Assembly (NCBI RefSeq): GCF_000182645.1
Contig: NZ_ACQA01000002.1
Location: forward strand, 868,001 to 932,000
Source: Brucella intermedia LMG 3301
GTDB lineage: Bacteria; Pseudomonadota; Alphaproteobacteria; Rhizobiales; Rhizobiaceae
DNA length: 64,000 nt
Direction of reading: 5' to 3'
Under the pieces are notes generated by a model. The model saw nothing but the letters and a program-made list of their open reading frames with translations, ran no database searches and was not told the origin of the DNA. The translations under genes were made by a program, and so were the position numbers. Positions 1 through 8,748 of the stretch are shown here, piece by piece (the first letter of the stretch is position 1; every line of letters begins with the position of its first letter).

Positions 1-6
1 GCATAG

Positions 7-531
7 ATGACGAAAGCCATAGACTTCTTCTACAAGATACTTGGCGCAATTCTCGTCTTCCTCCTCGCCGGCATGGCTATTATGGTCTTCGTCAACGTGA
101 TTTTGCGCTACGCCGCAAACTCTGGACTGACCGTATCGGAAGAACTTGCGCGTTATTTTTTCGTCTGGGTGTCTTTTCTTGGAGCCGTCCTCACCTTTCG
201 CGAGAATAGCCATTTGGGCATCGAGTCGCTCGTTGCTCGCTTTGGACGGCAAGGGCGCGTTACCTGCATGGCAATCAGTTATCTGATCGTCCTGCTTTGT
301 TCCGGGATTTTCTTCTGGGGCACCTGGAAACAGTTCGACATCAACGCCAGCATGGTCGCACCCGTCACGGGACTTTCAATGATCTGGGTTTACGGCGTCG
401 GGTTATTCACGGGTGGCGCAATGTTCATCATTGCCGCCGAGCGCTTCCTGCGCGCTGTCACCGGTCGTTTGACCGATGAGGAAATTGCCACCTTTGCGGG
501 CGAACACTCGCTCGACCATCTGATGGAGTAG
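7..531 (+). CDS. dctQ: TRAP transporter small permease (DctQ family)
   Basis: 174-residue inner-membrane protein with about four hydrophobic segments (roughly residues 10-32, 46-64, 85-107, 125-150), the usual size and topology of the DctQ subunit. In TRAP transporters it pairs with the large permease DctM in sodium-driven uptake of an organic acid delivered by the periplasmic DctP. The motif SEELARYFFVW near residue 45 is typical of the family. It is separated by 5 bp from dctM and is the first of three co-directional genes. Only six bases lie upstream in the window, so neither promoter nor ribosome site can be judged and more operon members may lie to the left. Substrate cannot be told from sequence alone. 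Confidence 0.92.
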   Translation: MTKAIDFFYKILGAILVFLLAGMAIMVFVNVILRYAANSGLTVSEELARYFFVWVSFLGAVLTFRENSHLGIESLVARFGRQGRVTCMAISYLIVLLCSGIFFWGTWKQFDINASMVAPVTGLSMIWVYGVGLFTGGAMFIIAAERFLRAVTGRLTDEEIATFAGEHSLDHLME

Positions 532-536
532 ACGAC

Positions 537-1814
537 ATGACGCTCGTAGTATTTGTCGGCTCGCTTCTCAGCGCCATGGCTATCGGCGTTCCGATCGCTT
601 TCTCGCTCATGTTCTGCGGTGTGGTTCTCATGTGGTACATGGGGATGTTCAACACGCAGATCATCGCGCAGAACATGATTGCCGGCGTGGATTCCTTCAC
701 GCTGCTGGCAATACCGTTTTTCATTCTGGCTGGTGAGCTTATGAATTCCGGCGGCTTGTCCCGCCGCATCATTGATTTCGCCATAGCTTGCGTCGGGCAT
801 ATTCGCGGCGGCCTCGGCGTCGTTGCCATTCTCGCAGCCATCATCATGGCCAGCGTTTCGGGTTCCGCCGCTGCGGACACTGCGGCGCTGGCAACCATCC
901 TAGTCCCCATGATGGCGAAAGCGGGCTACAACATCCCCCGGTCTGCGGGACTGATGGCGGCAGGCGGCATCATCGCGCCGGTTATCCCGCCATCCATGGC
1001 CATGATCGTGTTTGGGGTTGCTGCCAACGTATCGATAACGCAGCTTTTCATGGCCGGGATAGTGCCCGGTCTGATGATGGGTATCGCGTTACTCTTCACC
1101 TGGCAGATCGTCGTCAGAAAAGACAATCTCAAGGTGCTTCCCAAGCAATCCGGCAAAGATCGGCTGCAGGCGACCGGACGTGCACTTTGGGCGCTCGGCA
1201 TGCCCGTGATCATTCTTGGCGGCATCCGTATGGGCGTCATGACACCGACAGAAGCGGCTGTGGTTGCCGCAGCCTATGCCCTTTTTGTCGGCATGTTCAT
1301 CTATCGCGAACTGAGATTTGTCGATCTTTACGGCGTGTTTTTGCGAGCTGCCAAAACAACATCCGTCATCATGTTTCTCGTCGCGTCGGCCCTGGTGTCG
1401 TCATGGTTGATAACGGCAGCAAATATCCCGGCTGAAATCAGCAGTTACATCGCGCCGCTGATCGACAGTCCGAAACTGCTGATGTTTGCGATCATGATAC
1501 TTGTGCTCGTCGTCGGAACAGCACTCGACCTTACGCCGACGATCCTCATCCTGACGCCAGTCCTGATGCCGATTGTCAAACAGGCGGGGATCGACCCGGC
1601 CTATTTCGGCGTTCTTTTCATTATGAACAACAGCATCGGGCTCATCACGCCGCCGGTCGGCGTCGTGCTGAATGTGGTGAGCGGCGTCTCAAAGGTGCCG
1701 CTCGGAAAAGTGGTCGCTGGCGTCAATCCATTTCTGATTTCGCAAGTGATCGTGCTGTTCCTGCTGGTTCTGTTCCCAAGTCTCGTACTGGTACCCATGA
1801 ACTGGCTGCATTAG
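537..1814 (+). CDS. dctM: TRAP transporter large permease (DctM family)
   Basis: 425-residue, very hydrophobic protein with about 11-12 membrane segments, the standard length for DctM, which forms the transport channel of the TRAP system in the inner membrane. Family signatures are visible: a glycine/alanine-rich region around residues 90-115 (ASVSGSAAADTAA) and the C-terminal GLITPPVGVVLNV stretch around residue 365. It starts five bases after dctQ and is followed 30 bp later by dctP, so the three form one transcription unit. Confidence 0.95.
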   Translation: MTLVVFVGSLLSAMAIGVPIAFSLMFCGVVLMWYMGMFNTQIIAQNMIAGVDSFTLLAIPFFILAGELMNSGGLSRRIIDFAIACVGHIRGGLGVVAILAAIIMASVSGSAAADTAALATILVPMMAKAGYNIPRSAGLMAAGGIIAPVIPPSMAMIVFGVAANVSITQLFMAGIVPGLMMGIALLFTWQIVVRKDNLKVLPKQSGKDRLQATGRALWALGMPVIILGGIRMGVMTPTEAAVVAAAYALFVGMFIYRELRFVDLYGVFLRAAKTTSVIMFLVASALVSSWLITAANIPAEISSYIAPLIDSPKLLMFAIMILVLVVGTALDLTPTILILTPVLMPIVKQAGIDPAYFGVLFIMNNSIGLITPPVGVVLNVVSGVSKVPLGKVVAGVNPFLISQVIVLFLLVLFPSLVLVPMNWLH

Positions 1815-1844
1815 GTTTAACATCAACTCTGGGAGGAGAGTTCA

Positions 1845-2849
1845 ATGAAGAAATTGCTTATGCTGGCAACAACCGCCCTGATGGCGGCCGCGCTAACCGT
1901 ACCCGCTCTTGCCGAATTTCAGGAGCGCAACATTCGTGTCTCCAATGGCATCAACGAGGATCATCCAGTCGGCAATGGCATCAAGGCAATGAATGAATGC
2001 CTTGCTGAAAAGTCCGGTGGCAAAATGAAGATAACCGCCTTCTGGGGTGGAGCTCTGGGAGGCGATTTGCAGGCAACGCAGGCACTGCGTTCCGGTGTGC
2101 AGGAAGGCGTGGTAACCTCGTCGTCGCCCCTCGTCGGGATAGTTCCAGCGCTTGGCGTTTTCGATCTGCCATTCCTCTTCGCAAACGATGAAGAGGCAGA
2201 TGCCGTCGTCGACGGCCCCTTCGGCAAAATGATGGACGAAAAGCTCGCGGCCGTCGGCCTCGTCAATCTTGCCTATTGGGAAAACGGCTTCCGAAACCTT
2301 TCAAACTCAAAACATCCGGTCAACAAATGGGAAGATTTCAGCGGCATGAAAGTCCGCGTGATGCAGAACAACATCTTCCTCGACACATTCCAGAATTTCG
2401 GTGCCAATGCCACACCGATGGCTTTCGGTGAAATCTTCTCAGCGCTGGAAACCAAGGCCATCGATGCGCAGGAAAATCCTTACGTCACCATCGATACTTC
2501 AAAATTCTACGAAGTGCAGAAATATGTGACAGAAACCAAGCATGCCTATACGCCGTTCCTGTTCCTGTATTCCAAGCCGATCTTCGACACATATTCCCTT
2601 GAGGAACAAGCCGCCTTGCGTGAATGCGCCGTTGTCGGACGCGACGTAGAACGCAAGGTCATTCGTGAATTGAACCAGAAGTCACTCGAGAAGATCAAGG
2701 AAGCGGGTCTGGAAGTAAACACGCTTTCGCCGGAAGAGCACGCGCGCATGCTCGAAAAATCCCAGCCGATCTACGCCAAATACAAGTCTCAGATCGGCGA
2801 CGACGTCATCGATGCGGTGCAAAAGCAGCTAAGCGAAATTCGGAAATAA
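1845..2849 (+). CDS. dctP: TRAP transporter substrate-binding protein (DctP family)
   Basis: 334-residue periplasmic binding protein. Residues 1-23 form a Sec signal peptide with a predicted cut after VPALA. The mature part has the DctP fold signatures, including the GMKVRVMQN segment (about residues 168-176) whose arginine pairs with the substrate carboxylate in characterised members, and the FSALETKAIDAQENP segment typical of the family. A strong ribosome site GGGAGGAG lies about seven bases before the ATG. It is last in the TRAP operon and is followed by an intrinsic terminator. The next gene, on the other strand, is an isomerase-like TIM barrel, so a sugar acid is a possible substrate, but this is only inference. 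Confidence 0.93.
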   Translation: MKKLLMLATTALMAAALTVPALAEFQERNIRVSNGINEDHPVGNGIKAMNECLAEKSGGKMKITAFWGGALGGDLQATQALRSGVQEGVVTSSSPLVGIVPALGVFDLPFLFANDEEADAVVDGPFGKMMDEKLAAVGLVNLAYWENGFRNLSNSKHPVNKWEDFSGMKVRVMQNNIFLDTFQNFGANATPMAFGEIFSALETKAIDAQENPYVTIDTSKFYEVQKYVTETKHAYTPFLFLYSKPIFDTYSLEEQAALRECAVVGRDVERKVIRELNQKSLEKIKEAGLEVNTLSPEEHARMLEKSQPIYAKYKSQIGDDVIDAVQKQLSEIRK

Positions 2850-2867
2850 AAACAATTTGAAAACTCG

Positions 2868-2899
2868 AACAGGCCGCGCTCGTCACGCGGCCTGTTTTG
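2868..2899 (+). terminator. Intrinsic terminator after the TRAP operon
   Basis: An 11-bp perfect stem (AACAGGCCGCG, 2868-2878, with CGCGGCCTGTT, 2886-2896), a 7-base loop and a T-rich tail. It lies between convergent genes and could also help stop transcription of the minus-strand gene that ends at 2906. Confidence 0.88.
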
Positions 2900-2905
2900 T
2901 TTCGT

Positions 2906-3826
2906 TCAAGCGGCTTTCCGGCGGCTGTTAACTCGTTCGGCGAGCTTGCGGGCACGCGCAAGACTATCAGCCTGCTCGGTACTGAAACGATCTTCCCCGA
3001 TTTCCATGATCAGGAAGGTATCGGGCAAAAAAGTCAGTTCATCGAAAATCTCGTCCCACGGAATATCGCCCCAACCGATCGGCAGATGCAGATCGCCAAT
3101 ACCGAGCGCCGTTGCCTCCGCAGGATGATAAAACTTGGTCATCGTGTAAGGGCGACCAAAACTGTCATGAACATGCAGATGCCCGGTTACCGGAGCCATG
3201 GCACGAATTTGCGGACGCCAATCGATTCCGAGACGACTGCACTCAATATAAGCATGGCTGAAGTCGATCAGCCCGCAGACGGAAGAGTGGTTGACCGCAG
3301 CGACCGTTTCGGCAACCTGAGCCGGTGTCTGCCGATACTCGGCATCGCTCATTGCAAAGATATTTTCCAGCGCGATGCGGACGCCATAAGACTTTGCCAG
3401 TTCCGCCATTTCGCCGAGCGCATCCCGCTCCATCTTGTCGAGGTCGGGAAGGCGAGAAGGCGCAGGCATTGTGGCGTGGCCGGAATGATGAACAAGTACT
3501 TCCGCTCCCACACGATCGCAGAGTTCCAGCATCGCCCGGACCACTGCCTTTTGATACTCAAGATGTTCGCGATCCATGAAATTGGAAACGATCTGTCCGT
3601 GGACGCTGTAACGGACGTCAAACTGTCTGGTAATATTGACGAGGCGATCCACGCGGTGCGGAATGAGACGGCCGCCTGAGATTATTTCCTCGCCATAAAG
3701 CGACAATTCCACAGCGTCCGAACCGAGTTCGACGATATTACGGATTGCCCCTTCAAGCGTGCTGAAATTGCCGTCACCTGCCGGAGTGCAAAAGCCAATC
3801 GCTGATATTATGTGGTCAGAAGTCAT
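2906..3826 (-). CDS. Sugar phosphate isomerase/epimerase family TIM-barrel protein
   Basis: 306-residue cytoplasmic protein of the xylose-isomerase-like / AP endonuclease 2 superfamily. Likely metal and substrate ligands sit on successive strands: VHGQIV, VLVHHSGH, ALENIF, LIDFSHAYIE, HLHVHDSFG and the C-terminal LIMEIGEDRF glutamate. Members isomerise or epimerise keto sugars or sugar acids using a divalent metal. The reading frame is open back to 3895, but the ATG at 3826 has the best ribosome site (AGGACGAG, 8 bases upstream); the ATG at 3847 has none. It converges on the TRAP operon, which may import its substrate. Exact reaction unknown. Confidence 0.85.
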   Translation of the reverse strand: MTSDHIISAIGFCTPAGDGNFSTLEGAIRNIVELGSDAVELSLYGEEIISGGRLIPHRVDRLVNITRQFDVRYSVHGQIVSNFMDREHLEYQKAVVRAMLELCDRVGAEVLVHHSGHATMPAPSRLPDLDKMERDALGEMAELAKSYGVRIALENIFAMSDAEYRQTPAQVAETVAAVNHSSVCGLIDFSHAYIECSRLGIDWRPQIRAMAPVTGHLHVHDSFGRPYTMTKFYHPAEATALGIGDLHLPIGWGDIPWDEIFDELTFLPDTFLIMEIGEDRFSTEQADSLARARKLAERVNSRRKAA

Positions 3827-3936
3827 GATACTCGTCCTGTCAGACATGGAAAATGCGCGAACGGGGTGTCCTGTATCGCGCATCCCCTCTGGCACGAGGC
3901 TATTTCAGGCGTATGACTATAAGAAACGATTGTTCA

Positions 3937-4536
3937 TCAGTTGAGAGGAATTGCGTTACCATCCTTGCTTGACTGATAAGTGTCGGACAATTCGTCATAC
4001 TTCGCAAAAATCGCGTCGAGCTTTTTGCGGAGTCGCAAACGATCGGCGTCCGGCAAGGATGCCATCATTTTCGGAATCGAATGGCTATGCCAGAAAGCGT
4101 TGTCGCGGTTGTATCCGCCCGGTTCCAGCGTGAAGACTTCCTTGAGGATCTTCAAATCATGCGGGATAGAGAAAGCATCCCGTGAATCTTCATGGCTGAA
4201 AAGGTAGTAAAAATTGTCGAAACCACTCCATGTGATAGCCGATAAGCACATGGAGCACGGCTCATGAGTGGAAAGAAACACCATGTCTTTCGTATCGGGA
4301 CGTCCATTCTCCGGCATTTCATAGAAGCGCTTCAATGTGTGCACTTCGCCGTGCCAGAGCGGATTCTCGGTCTCGTTATTGGTTTCAGCAAGAACAAGAG
4401 ACAGATCTGACTTGCGCAACAGCGCCGCACCGAAAACCTTGTTGCCTTCCGCAACACCTCGCTCAGTCAGCGGAATGATGTCCTGCTCGATAACCTCAAT
4501 AAGCTTTTCAAGCAGTTTCAGTTCATTCGTCTGCAC
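3937..4536 (-). CDS. CDA-fold nucleoside/purine base deaminase
   Basis: 199-residue zinc deaminase of the cytidine/guanine deaminase superfamily. The zinc site is visible as HGEVHTL (His ligand and catalytic Glu, about residues 62-68) and PCSMC (two Cys ligands, about residues 93-97). Translation starts at GTG 4536 with GGGAGG eight bases upstream. It lies 60 bp downstream of a purine-type NCS2 permease on the same strand, separated by a hairpin, which suggests import followed by deamination of a purine or related base. The residue between His and Glu is Gly rather than the Ala of many guanine/adenosine deaminases, so the substrate is uncertain. Length and C-terminal helices exceed the minimal fold of about 150 residues. 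Confidence 0.85.
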   Translation of the reverse strand: MQTNELKLLEKLIEVIEQDIIPLTERGVAEGNKVFGAALLRKSDLSLVLAETNNETENPLWHGEVHTLKRFYEMPENGRPDTKDMVFLSTHEPCSMCLSAITWSGFDNFYYLFSHEDSRDAFSIPHDLKILKEVFTLEPGGYNRDNAFWHSHSIPKMMASLPDADRLRLRKKLDAIFAKYDELSDTYQSSKDGNAIPLN

Positions 4537-4565
4537 AGTTGGTTCCTCCCGCTATTGCAGAATTA

Positions 4566-4588
4566 CGCCGGACCTTTTCGGCCCGGCG
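4566..4588 (-). terminator. Intercistronic hairpin between purine permease and deaminase genes
   Basis: On the minus strand a 9-bp stem (CGCCGGGCC paired with GGTCCGGCG, one G-U pair) closes a GAAAA loop. No U-run follows, so it more likely attenuates or protects mRNA between two genes of one operon than fully terminates. Confidence 0.5.
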
Positions 4589-4596
4589 CTTTACGG

Positions 4597-5891
4597 TTAC
4601 TCCGCAAAGAATGCGAAGCGGATGACGAAAAGTGCAGCGACCAGCCAGGTAGCCAGATGCACGTCACGTGCCTTGCCCGTGAAGGCTTTGAGGATGACAT
4701 AGCTGATGAAACCGAAGGCCAAACCGTTGGCAATCGAATAGGTGAACGGGATAGCCAAAGCTGTCAGCGCAGCCCGGCGCAGCTTCCGTTACGTCGTGCC
4801 ACTCGATCTCGGTCAATTCACGCATCATCAGGCAAGCGACGTAGATAAGGGCCCGGTGCCGTCGCGTAGGCTGGAACAGAACCAGCGAGCGGGGAAATGA
4901 ACAAGGCCGCAAGAAACAGAAGTGCTACGACCAGTGCCGTCAAGCCTGTACGGCCCCCCGCCTGAACGCCGGATGCGCTTTCCACATAGGCCGTCGTGGA
5001 CGAAGTACCGAGAAGCGAACCACCCAGAATTGCCGTGCTGTCGGCAAAAAGGGCGCGTCCGAGACGGTTTGGTTTCCCCGGTTCAATCAGACCGCCACGC
5101 TTAGCCACGCCGATCAGCGTGCCTGTGGCGTCGAAAACTTCAACCAGCACGAAAACGAGAATGACGTGCAGAATGCCAGTATGCAGAGCACCCATCACAT
5201 CAAGCTGAAGGAAAGTCGGAGCAAGACTAGGCGGCGCTGAGAAAACACCGCCGAACTGGCTGATGCCAAGAGCGATAGATGCCACGGTGACAATGAGAAT
5301 ACCAATGAGGATCGCACCGCGAACCTTAAGGGCGTCCAGCACCGCGATAATGAAGAAGCCCGCAATCGCCAAAAGCGGTCCCGCCTTCGTCAAATCACCC
5401 AGGCCAACCAAAGTCGCCTGATTGCCGACAACCACACCAGCGCTTTTCAGACCAATCAAAGCCAGGAACATGCCGATACCGGCTGCAATCGCACTTCGCA
5501 GCGAATGTGGAATACCCTCCACCAACCAGCGGCGTACACCTGTAACGGTCAGGATCAGGAAGATGATACCCGAAATAAAGACAGCACCGAGTGCCTGCTG
5601 CCAGGAAAAACCCATCGCCCCAACAACGGTGAAGGCGAAGAAGGCATTAAGACCCATGCCGGGCGCCATGCCGATTGGCCAGTTTGCGACGAGCGCCATG
5701 ATGATCGAGCCGAGAGCTGCCGCAAGGCAGGTGGCAACGAAAACGGCGTTTCGATCCATACCCGTAGTGGACAGAATATCCGGGTTTACGAAGATGATGT
5801 AAGACATCGTCAGGAAGGTCGTCACGCCGGCAATAATTTCCGTTCTCGCCGTTGTGCCGTGTTCCTGCAATTTGAACAGCTTTTCGAGCAT
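4597..5891 (-). pseudogene. NCS2-family purine permease (AzgA-like), interrupted by two 1-bp insertions
   Basis: The first 344 or so residues read as an AzgA/PbuG-type purine/proton symporter: about 12 membrane segments with signatures MAPGMGLNAFF and STTAYVESASG. The frame then breaks. One extra base in the C run at 4852-4854 and another in the C run at 4773-4775 (both in the context GCCCGG) push the reading into a stop at 4818. Removing one base at each site restores a continuous 430-residue protein ending at the TAA at 4597, exactly the family's length, with the expected last two membrane segments (ALTALAIPFTYSIA and WLVAALFVIRFAFFAE). The start has a good GGAGGG ribosome site. Either a recent pseudogene or two homopolymer sequencing errors; if the sequence is right the product is a 357-residue truncation. 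Confidence 0.85.
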
Positions 5892-6213
5892 CGTCCCTCC
5901 AAGGCAAAGCGCCCGTCAATTTAGCGCCCCAATTCGCGTCAAATCACGACGCGCAACCTATTGCGCCCCGCAAATGTGTCGAGTTGAAGCAACCTATGCG
6001 ATTGCCATAATGTTAGTTGCCGCTGCAGATTTGCAGGCGGACATGTTCCCCATACACCCATCGCGGACAAAAGCACAGTTCTGCCGCGTGAATGCCAGTT
6101 TGTTGACATGATTTAGTGTGGACTGAGATTTCACCGCGCGCCAGTCACTCATTTGCGGGAAATATTTGAAACAGATTCAAAAAAGACAGTTCGTGAATGC
6201 GGCTCTGCAAATT
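5892..6213. other. Intergenic region upstream of the purine permease
   Basis: About 320 bp without a convincing gene between the start of the purine permease and the end of the DUF2938 gene. It should carry the permease promoter. The only structure seen is a short inverted repeat CGCGTC (5935-5940) and GACGCG (5948-5953) about 45 bp before the permease ATG, a possible operator. No riboswitch is recognised. Confidence 0.4.
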
Positions 6214-6711
6214 CTAACCGACTGTTTGGAATGAGCTTTGCAGGAGCAAGGCCGTTCCGTACATGCCAAGAGCAAAAAATGTATGCGCTATAAGATTGAG
6301 CAGTCGCACATTGCGCGCATTTGGCAGCTTGGACGCCGCCCAACCGATTCCCAGGCCCGGTTGCAATAAAAACCACCCCGCCGATACCGTCAGTATACCA
6401 AATATCCAAACCGGGAAAAATACTGGATCAGAAAACCATTCCGCGCCACCATAAATGGCAAAGATCACGCCATAAAGAATGCCGACTGCATAATGCCCGA
6501 TCCAGCCGAGCGCTACTTCATGCTTATAAGGTGCAGAAGAGGAAATATCGTCGTGGAAAATCCGCCCATGCCGAAGATGCCAAAACCAGCGTCCCACCAG
6601 ACCCCAGTTTGGACGTGCCTGTCCGGGCATTGCAGCAAGCAAAAGTGCCCATAAATCCATTACTATGGTTGCGCCGATCCCGATCAGAATTCCGCGCCAG
6701 ACAATGTCCAT
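6214..6711 (-). CDS. DUF2938 family membrane protein
   Basis: 165-residue protein with four to five hydrophobic segments and the signatures of DUF2938 (MDIVWRGILIGIGATIVMDL at the N-terminus, GHYAVGILYGVIFA mid-protein, GWFLLQPGLGIGWAASK). Members are small inner-membrane proteins of unknown function. The ATG at 6711 has the ribosome site GAGGAAG. Four of those bases are inside the base of a long hairpin just upstream (6722-6776), so translation may be controlled by RNA structure. It appears to be transcribed alone. Confidence 0.85.
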   Translation of the reverse strand: MDIVWRGILIGIGATIVMDLWALLLAAMPGQARPNWGLVGRWFWHLRHGRIFHDDISSSAPYKHEVALGWIGHYAVGILYGVIFAIYGGAEWFSDPVFFPVWIFGILTVSAGWFLLQPGLGIGWAASKLPNARNVRLLNLIAHTFFALGMYGTALLLQSSFQTVG

Positions 6712-6721
6712 CTTGAGTCTT

Positions 6722-6776
6722 CCTCTGCATCATCGGGCAGCCAGATAAGCCTGAGACCGCCCGATGATGCAAGAGG
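6722..6776 (-). promoter_or_regulatory. Long leader hairpin masking the DUF2938 ribosome site
   Basis: Arms 6722-6738 (plus strand CCTCTGCATCATCGGGC) and 6759-6776 pair over 17 bp with a single bulged base, around a 20-base loop. Read on the minus strand, the 3' arm ends in GCAGAGG, which contains the first four bases of the GAGGAAG ribosome site of the DUF2938 gene (ATG at 6711). No U-run follows, so it is not a terminator. It could be an RNA switch or thermometer, or at DNA level a long operator. Confidence 0.6.
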
Positions 6777-7131
6777 TAGATCTACGTGCACTCCTGCATT
6801 CCAACTTCTTACTGGCAATGACTTGGTATGACAACATGCACCGGCAATAGAACGTTGCTATGAAATAGAAGCGATGAAGAACGGCAATTCTACCGCAGTT
6901 AAAACGGAAAGACCGTACCTTCATCGCCGCCCCCGCAAGTACAAGTTGACTGAAATTCAGGATACACGCAATCGCAATCTGTCCCAAAAAGGCACGGATT
7001 ATGTCCCATTAGCATTCTGTGAGAAGATGATGGACAAGACTGGATTCAAGCGGTTCCAGCGTACCGCGATACCGAACCTAATCCAGAATGTCGGCCAGGA
7101 AAAACTATTTAAATAAGGGATACATAAAACA
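6777..7131. other. Region without a supported gene upstream of the DUF2938 gene
   Basis: An 80-codon plus-strand frame (6874-7116) is open here, but it has no ribosome site, matches no family I recognise and has a composition unlike its neighbours, so I do not call it. The stretch should contain the DUF2938 promoter, which I cannot place with confidence. Confidence 0.35.
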
Positions 7132-7160
7132 AAAGCGTCGGGACTGGAGACCGACGCTTT
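7132..7160 (-). terminator. Intrinsic terminator for the DUF1127 gene
   Basis: A 10-bp perfect stem (AAAGCGTCGG 7132-7141 with CCGACGCTTT 7151-7160) with a 9-base loop. Read on the minus strand it is followed by TGTTTTATG. It lies about 60 bp past the stop of the small DUF1127 gene. Confidence 0.75.
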
Positions 7161-7218
7161 GTTATTTTATTCGATTTTCACTTACGGGGCGATCCTTCGG
7201 GAGACACGCCATAAGTTA

Positions 7219-7356
7219 TTACTTACCGAAAACTGCGCTCTGGATCTGCGAACGCGAAACACCGATATCGGCAAGAAGATGGTCGTCCATTGCACCGAGC
7301 TCACGGATAGCGCGGCGGCGGGATACGAACTGCTGTACTTTCTGACGAATGTTCAT
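7219..7356 (-). CDS. DUF1127 domain small protein
   Basis: 45-residue protein consisting of little more than the arginine-rich DUF1127 (YjiS-like) domain: VSRRRAIREL then LLADIGVSRSQI. These tiny proteins are abundant in Rhizobiales; some act in RNA binding, stress and phosphate or nitrogen responses, but the role of this one is unknown. The frame stays open upstream to 7545, yet the ATG at 7356 has the strong ribosome site GAGGAG seven bases away, and the upstream translation looks non-coding, so the short form is chosen. It has its own terminator and a long leader, as is usual for the family. Confidence 0.85.
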   Translation of the reverse strand: MNIRQKVQQFVSRRRAIRELGAMDDHLLADIGVSRSQIQSAVFGK

Positions 7357-7612
7357 TTGCTTTCTCCTCGTTTGGATGATGGGTAAATAGGCGTTTGCCC
7401 AAATTTCCACCACGGATATGATTGCAAATGAGGCATGCGTTTTTGCTTGAGCTCGAAACCTTGAAAAGGTCGAATTTACTTCTTCCTCAAGCAATGAGCT
7501 GCTTATAGACTTTAAAAACAGAATTTCAGAAATGTCTTTTGCCAATAGGCTTCTAATCGATTAAGGGAACGATAGGAACGAACCCCTCCCCCCGTTTCTT
7601 TCGGACATCGTC

Positions 7613-8524
7613 ATGCTCTATGGTATTTTTCTCGCGTTTGCGTCCTATGCGGCATTCGCTGTCAGCGACGCCTGCGTCAAGTTTCTCGATGGAACGTTAT
7701 CGCCGTATGAAGTCGCGTTTTTCGGCGCCGTCCTTGGTCTGCTGGCTATCCCTTTTACAAAGAAAGCAGACGATGTCTGGCTGGACATGTTTCGCACAAC
7801 CAACATTCAGATGTGGCTATTGCGGACCGTAACGGCCGCCATGGGAACCATAGGCAGCGTTACCGCATTCACACATCTCTCCATGGCGGAGGCTTTCGCG
7901 CTCATTTTCCTCCTGCCTGCCTACGTGACGATCCTTTCCGTGGTATTCCTGAAAGAGCAGGTTGGCTGGAGGCGATGGTCGGCGGTGCTTATCGGATTCG
8001 TCGGAGTTCTTATCGTGCTGCGGCCTGGATTCCGGGAGCTTTCCATCGGCCATCTCGGAGCACTTGCTGCCGGCATGGGCGGAGCGATGAGCATCATCAT
8101 CTTCCGCGTCATGGGTAAGCAGGAAAAGCGCATATCCCTTTATACAAGCGGGTTGATCGGTCCCATCATCATTTGCGGAGCTCTGATGGCTCCGTCATTT
8201 GAGGCACCCAACACTGAGCAGTGGATCTACCTCGCAGGCTACGGTCTTCTGGCAGCACTAGCCAATATCCTGTTGATGCTTGCGGCCCAGCGCGCGCCTG
8301 CGAGCGCCATCGCCTCTCCGCAATACAGTCAGATGATTTGGGCGATCCTGTTCGGATATTTCGTCTTCCACGACCATATAGACACGCCAATGATGATCGG
8401 CATCGTTCTCATCACTATTTCCGGTCTCTTTACTTTCATTCGCGAAAGACAACGCGGCGTGGAGGGCCCTCCGGCTGTGGTTACATCGGAGCCCACCCCG
8501 GCGCTTGTTGAAGAACAATCCTGA
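7613..8524 (+). CDS. DMT superfamily transporter (EamA domains)
   Basis: 303-residue inner-membrane protein with about ten membrane segments arranged as two EamA repeats (roughly residues 1-137 and 148-278). The repeat ends VFLKEQVGWRRWSAVLIGFVG and VFHDHIDTPMMIGIVLITISG are typical of drug/metabolite exporters of the RhaT/RarD type. A hydrophilic tail of about 25 residues follows the last segment. Substrate unknown; family members export amino acids or related metabolites. It stands alone, divergent from the DUF1127 gene. Confidence 0.88.
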   Translation: MLYGIFLAFASYAAFAVSDACVKFLDGTLSPYEVAFFGAVLGLLAIPFTKKADDVWLDMFRTTNIQMWLLRTVTAAMGTIGSVTAFTHLSMAEAFALIFLLPAYVTILSVVFLKEQVGWRRWSAVLIGFVGVLIVLRPGFRELSIGHLGALAAGMGGAMSIIIFRVMGKQEKRISLYTSGLIGPIIICGALMAPSFEAPNTEQWIYLAGYGLLAALANILLMLAAQRAPASAIASPQYSQMIWAILFGYFVFHDHIDTPMMIGIVLITISGLFTFIRERQRGVEGPPAVVTSEPTPALVEEQS

Positions 8525-8748
8525 AAGCAAACCGTGACAAGTTCGCGCTTGTCTCCGGCGTTGCCTCCTCCTACCATGCACGCAGGCCCGTGCCGGATCG
8601 ATGAAACCGCACCTTAAAAGTGTGCTTAGGACATTGATCCGTTTCAATCATATCGAGACGCTCCGAGCATTTTCCGACAACGATCTGTGTTTGAAGGCGT
8701 TCTGACGCGGGCGGAAGCATGAAAGAATATTGTCAAAGGACTAGGAAA

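Noticed and set aside
4818..5891. A real short 357-residue permease
   Set aside because: The last 13 residues are out of frame and the family's final two membrane segments are present downstream in another frame, so a frameshift explains it better.
6874..7116. 80-codon plus-strand open frame
   Set aside because: No ribosome site, no recognisable family, and it overlaps the region where the DUF2938 promoter should be. Composition does not look coding.
7560..7612. GGAAC words upstream of the DMT gene as a general-stress (EcfG) promoter
   Set aside because: The spacing from GGAAC to the next GTT is about 13-14 or over 20 bases, not the 16-17 expected.
8536..8553. Hairpin GACAAG/CTTGTC after the DMT gene as terminator
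   Set aside because: Only six base pairs and no T-run. Too weak to call.
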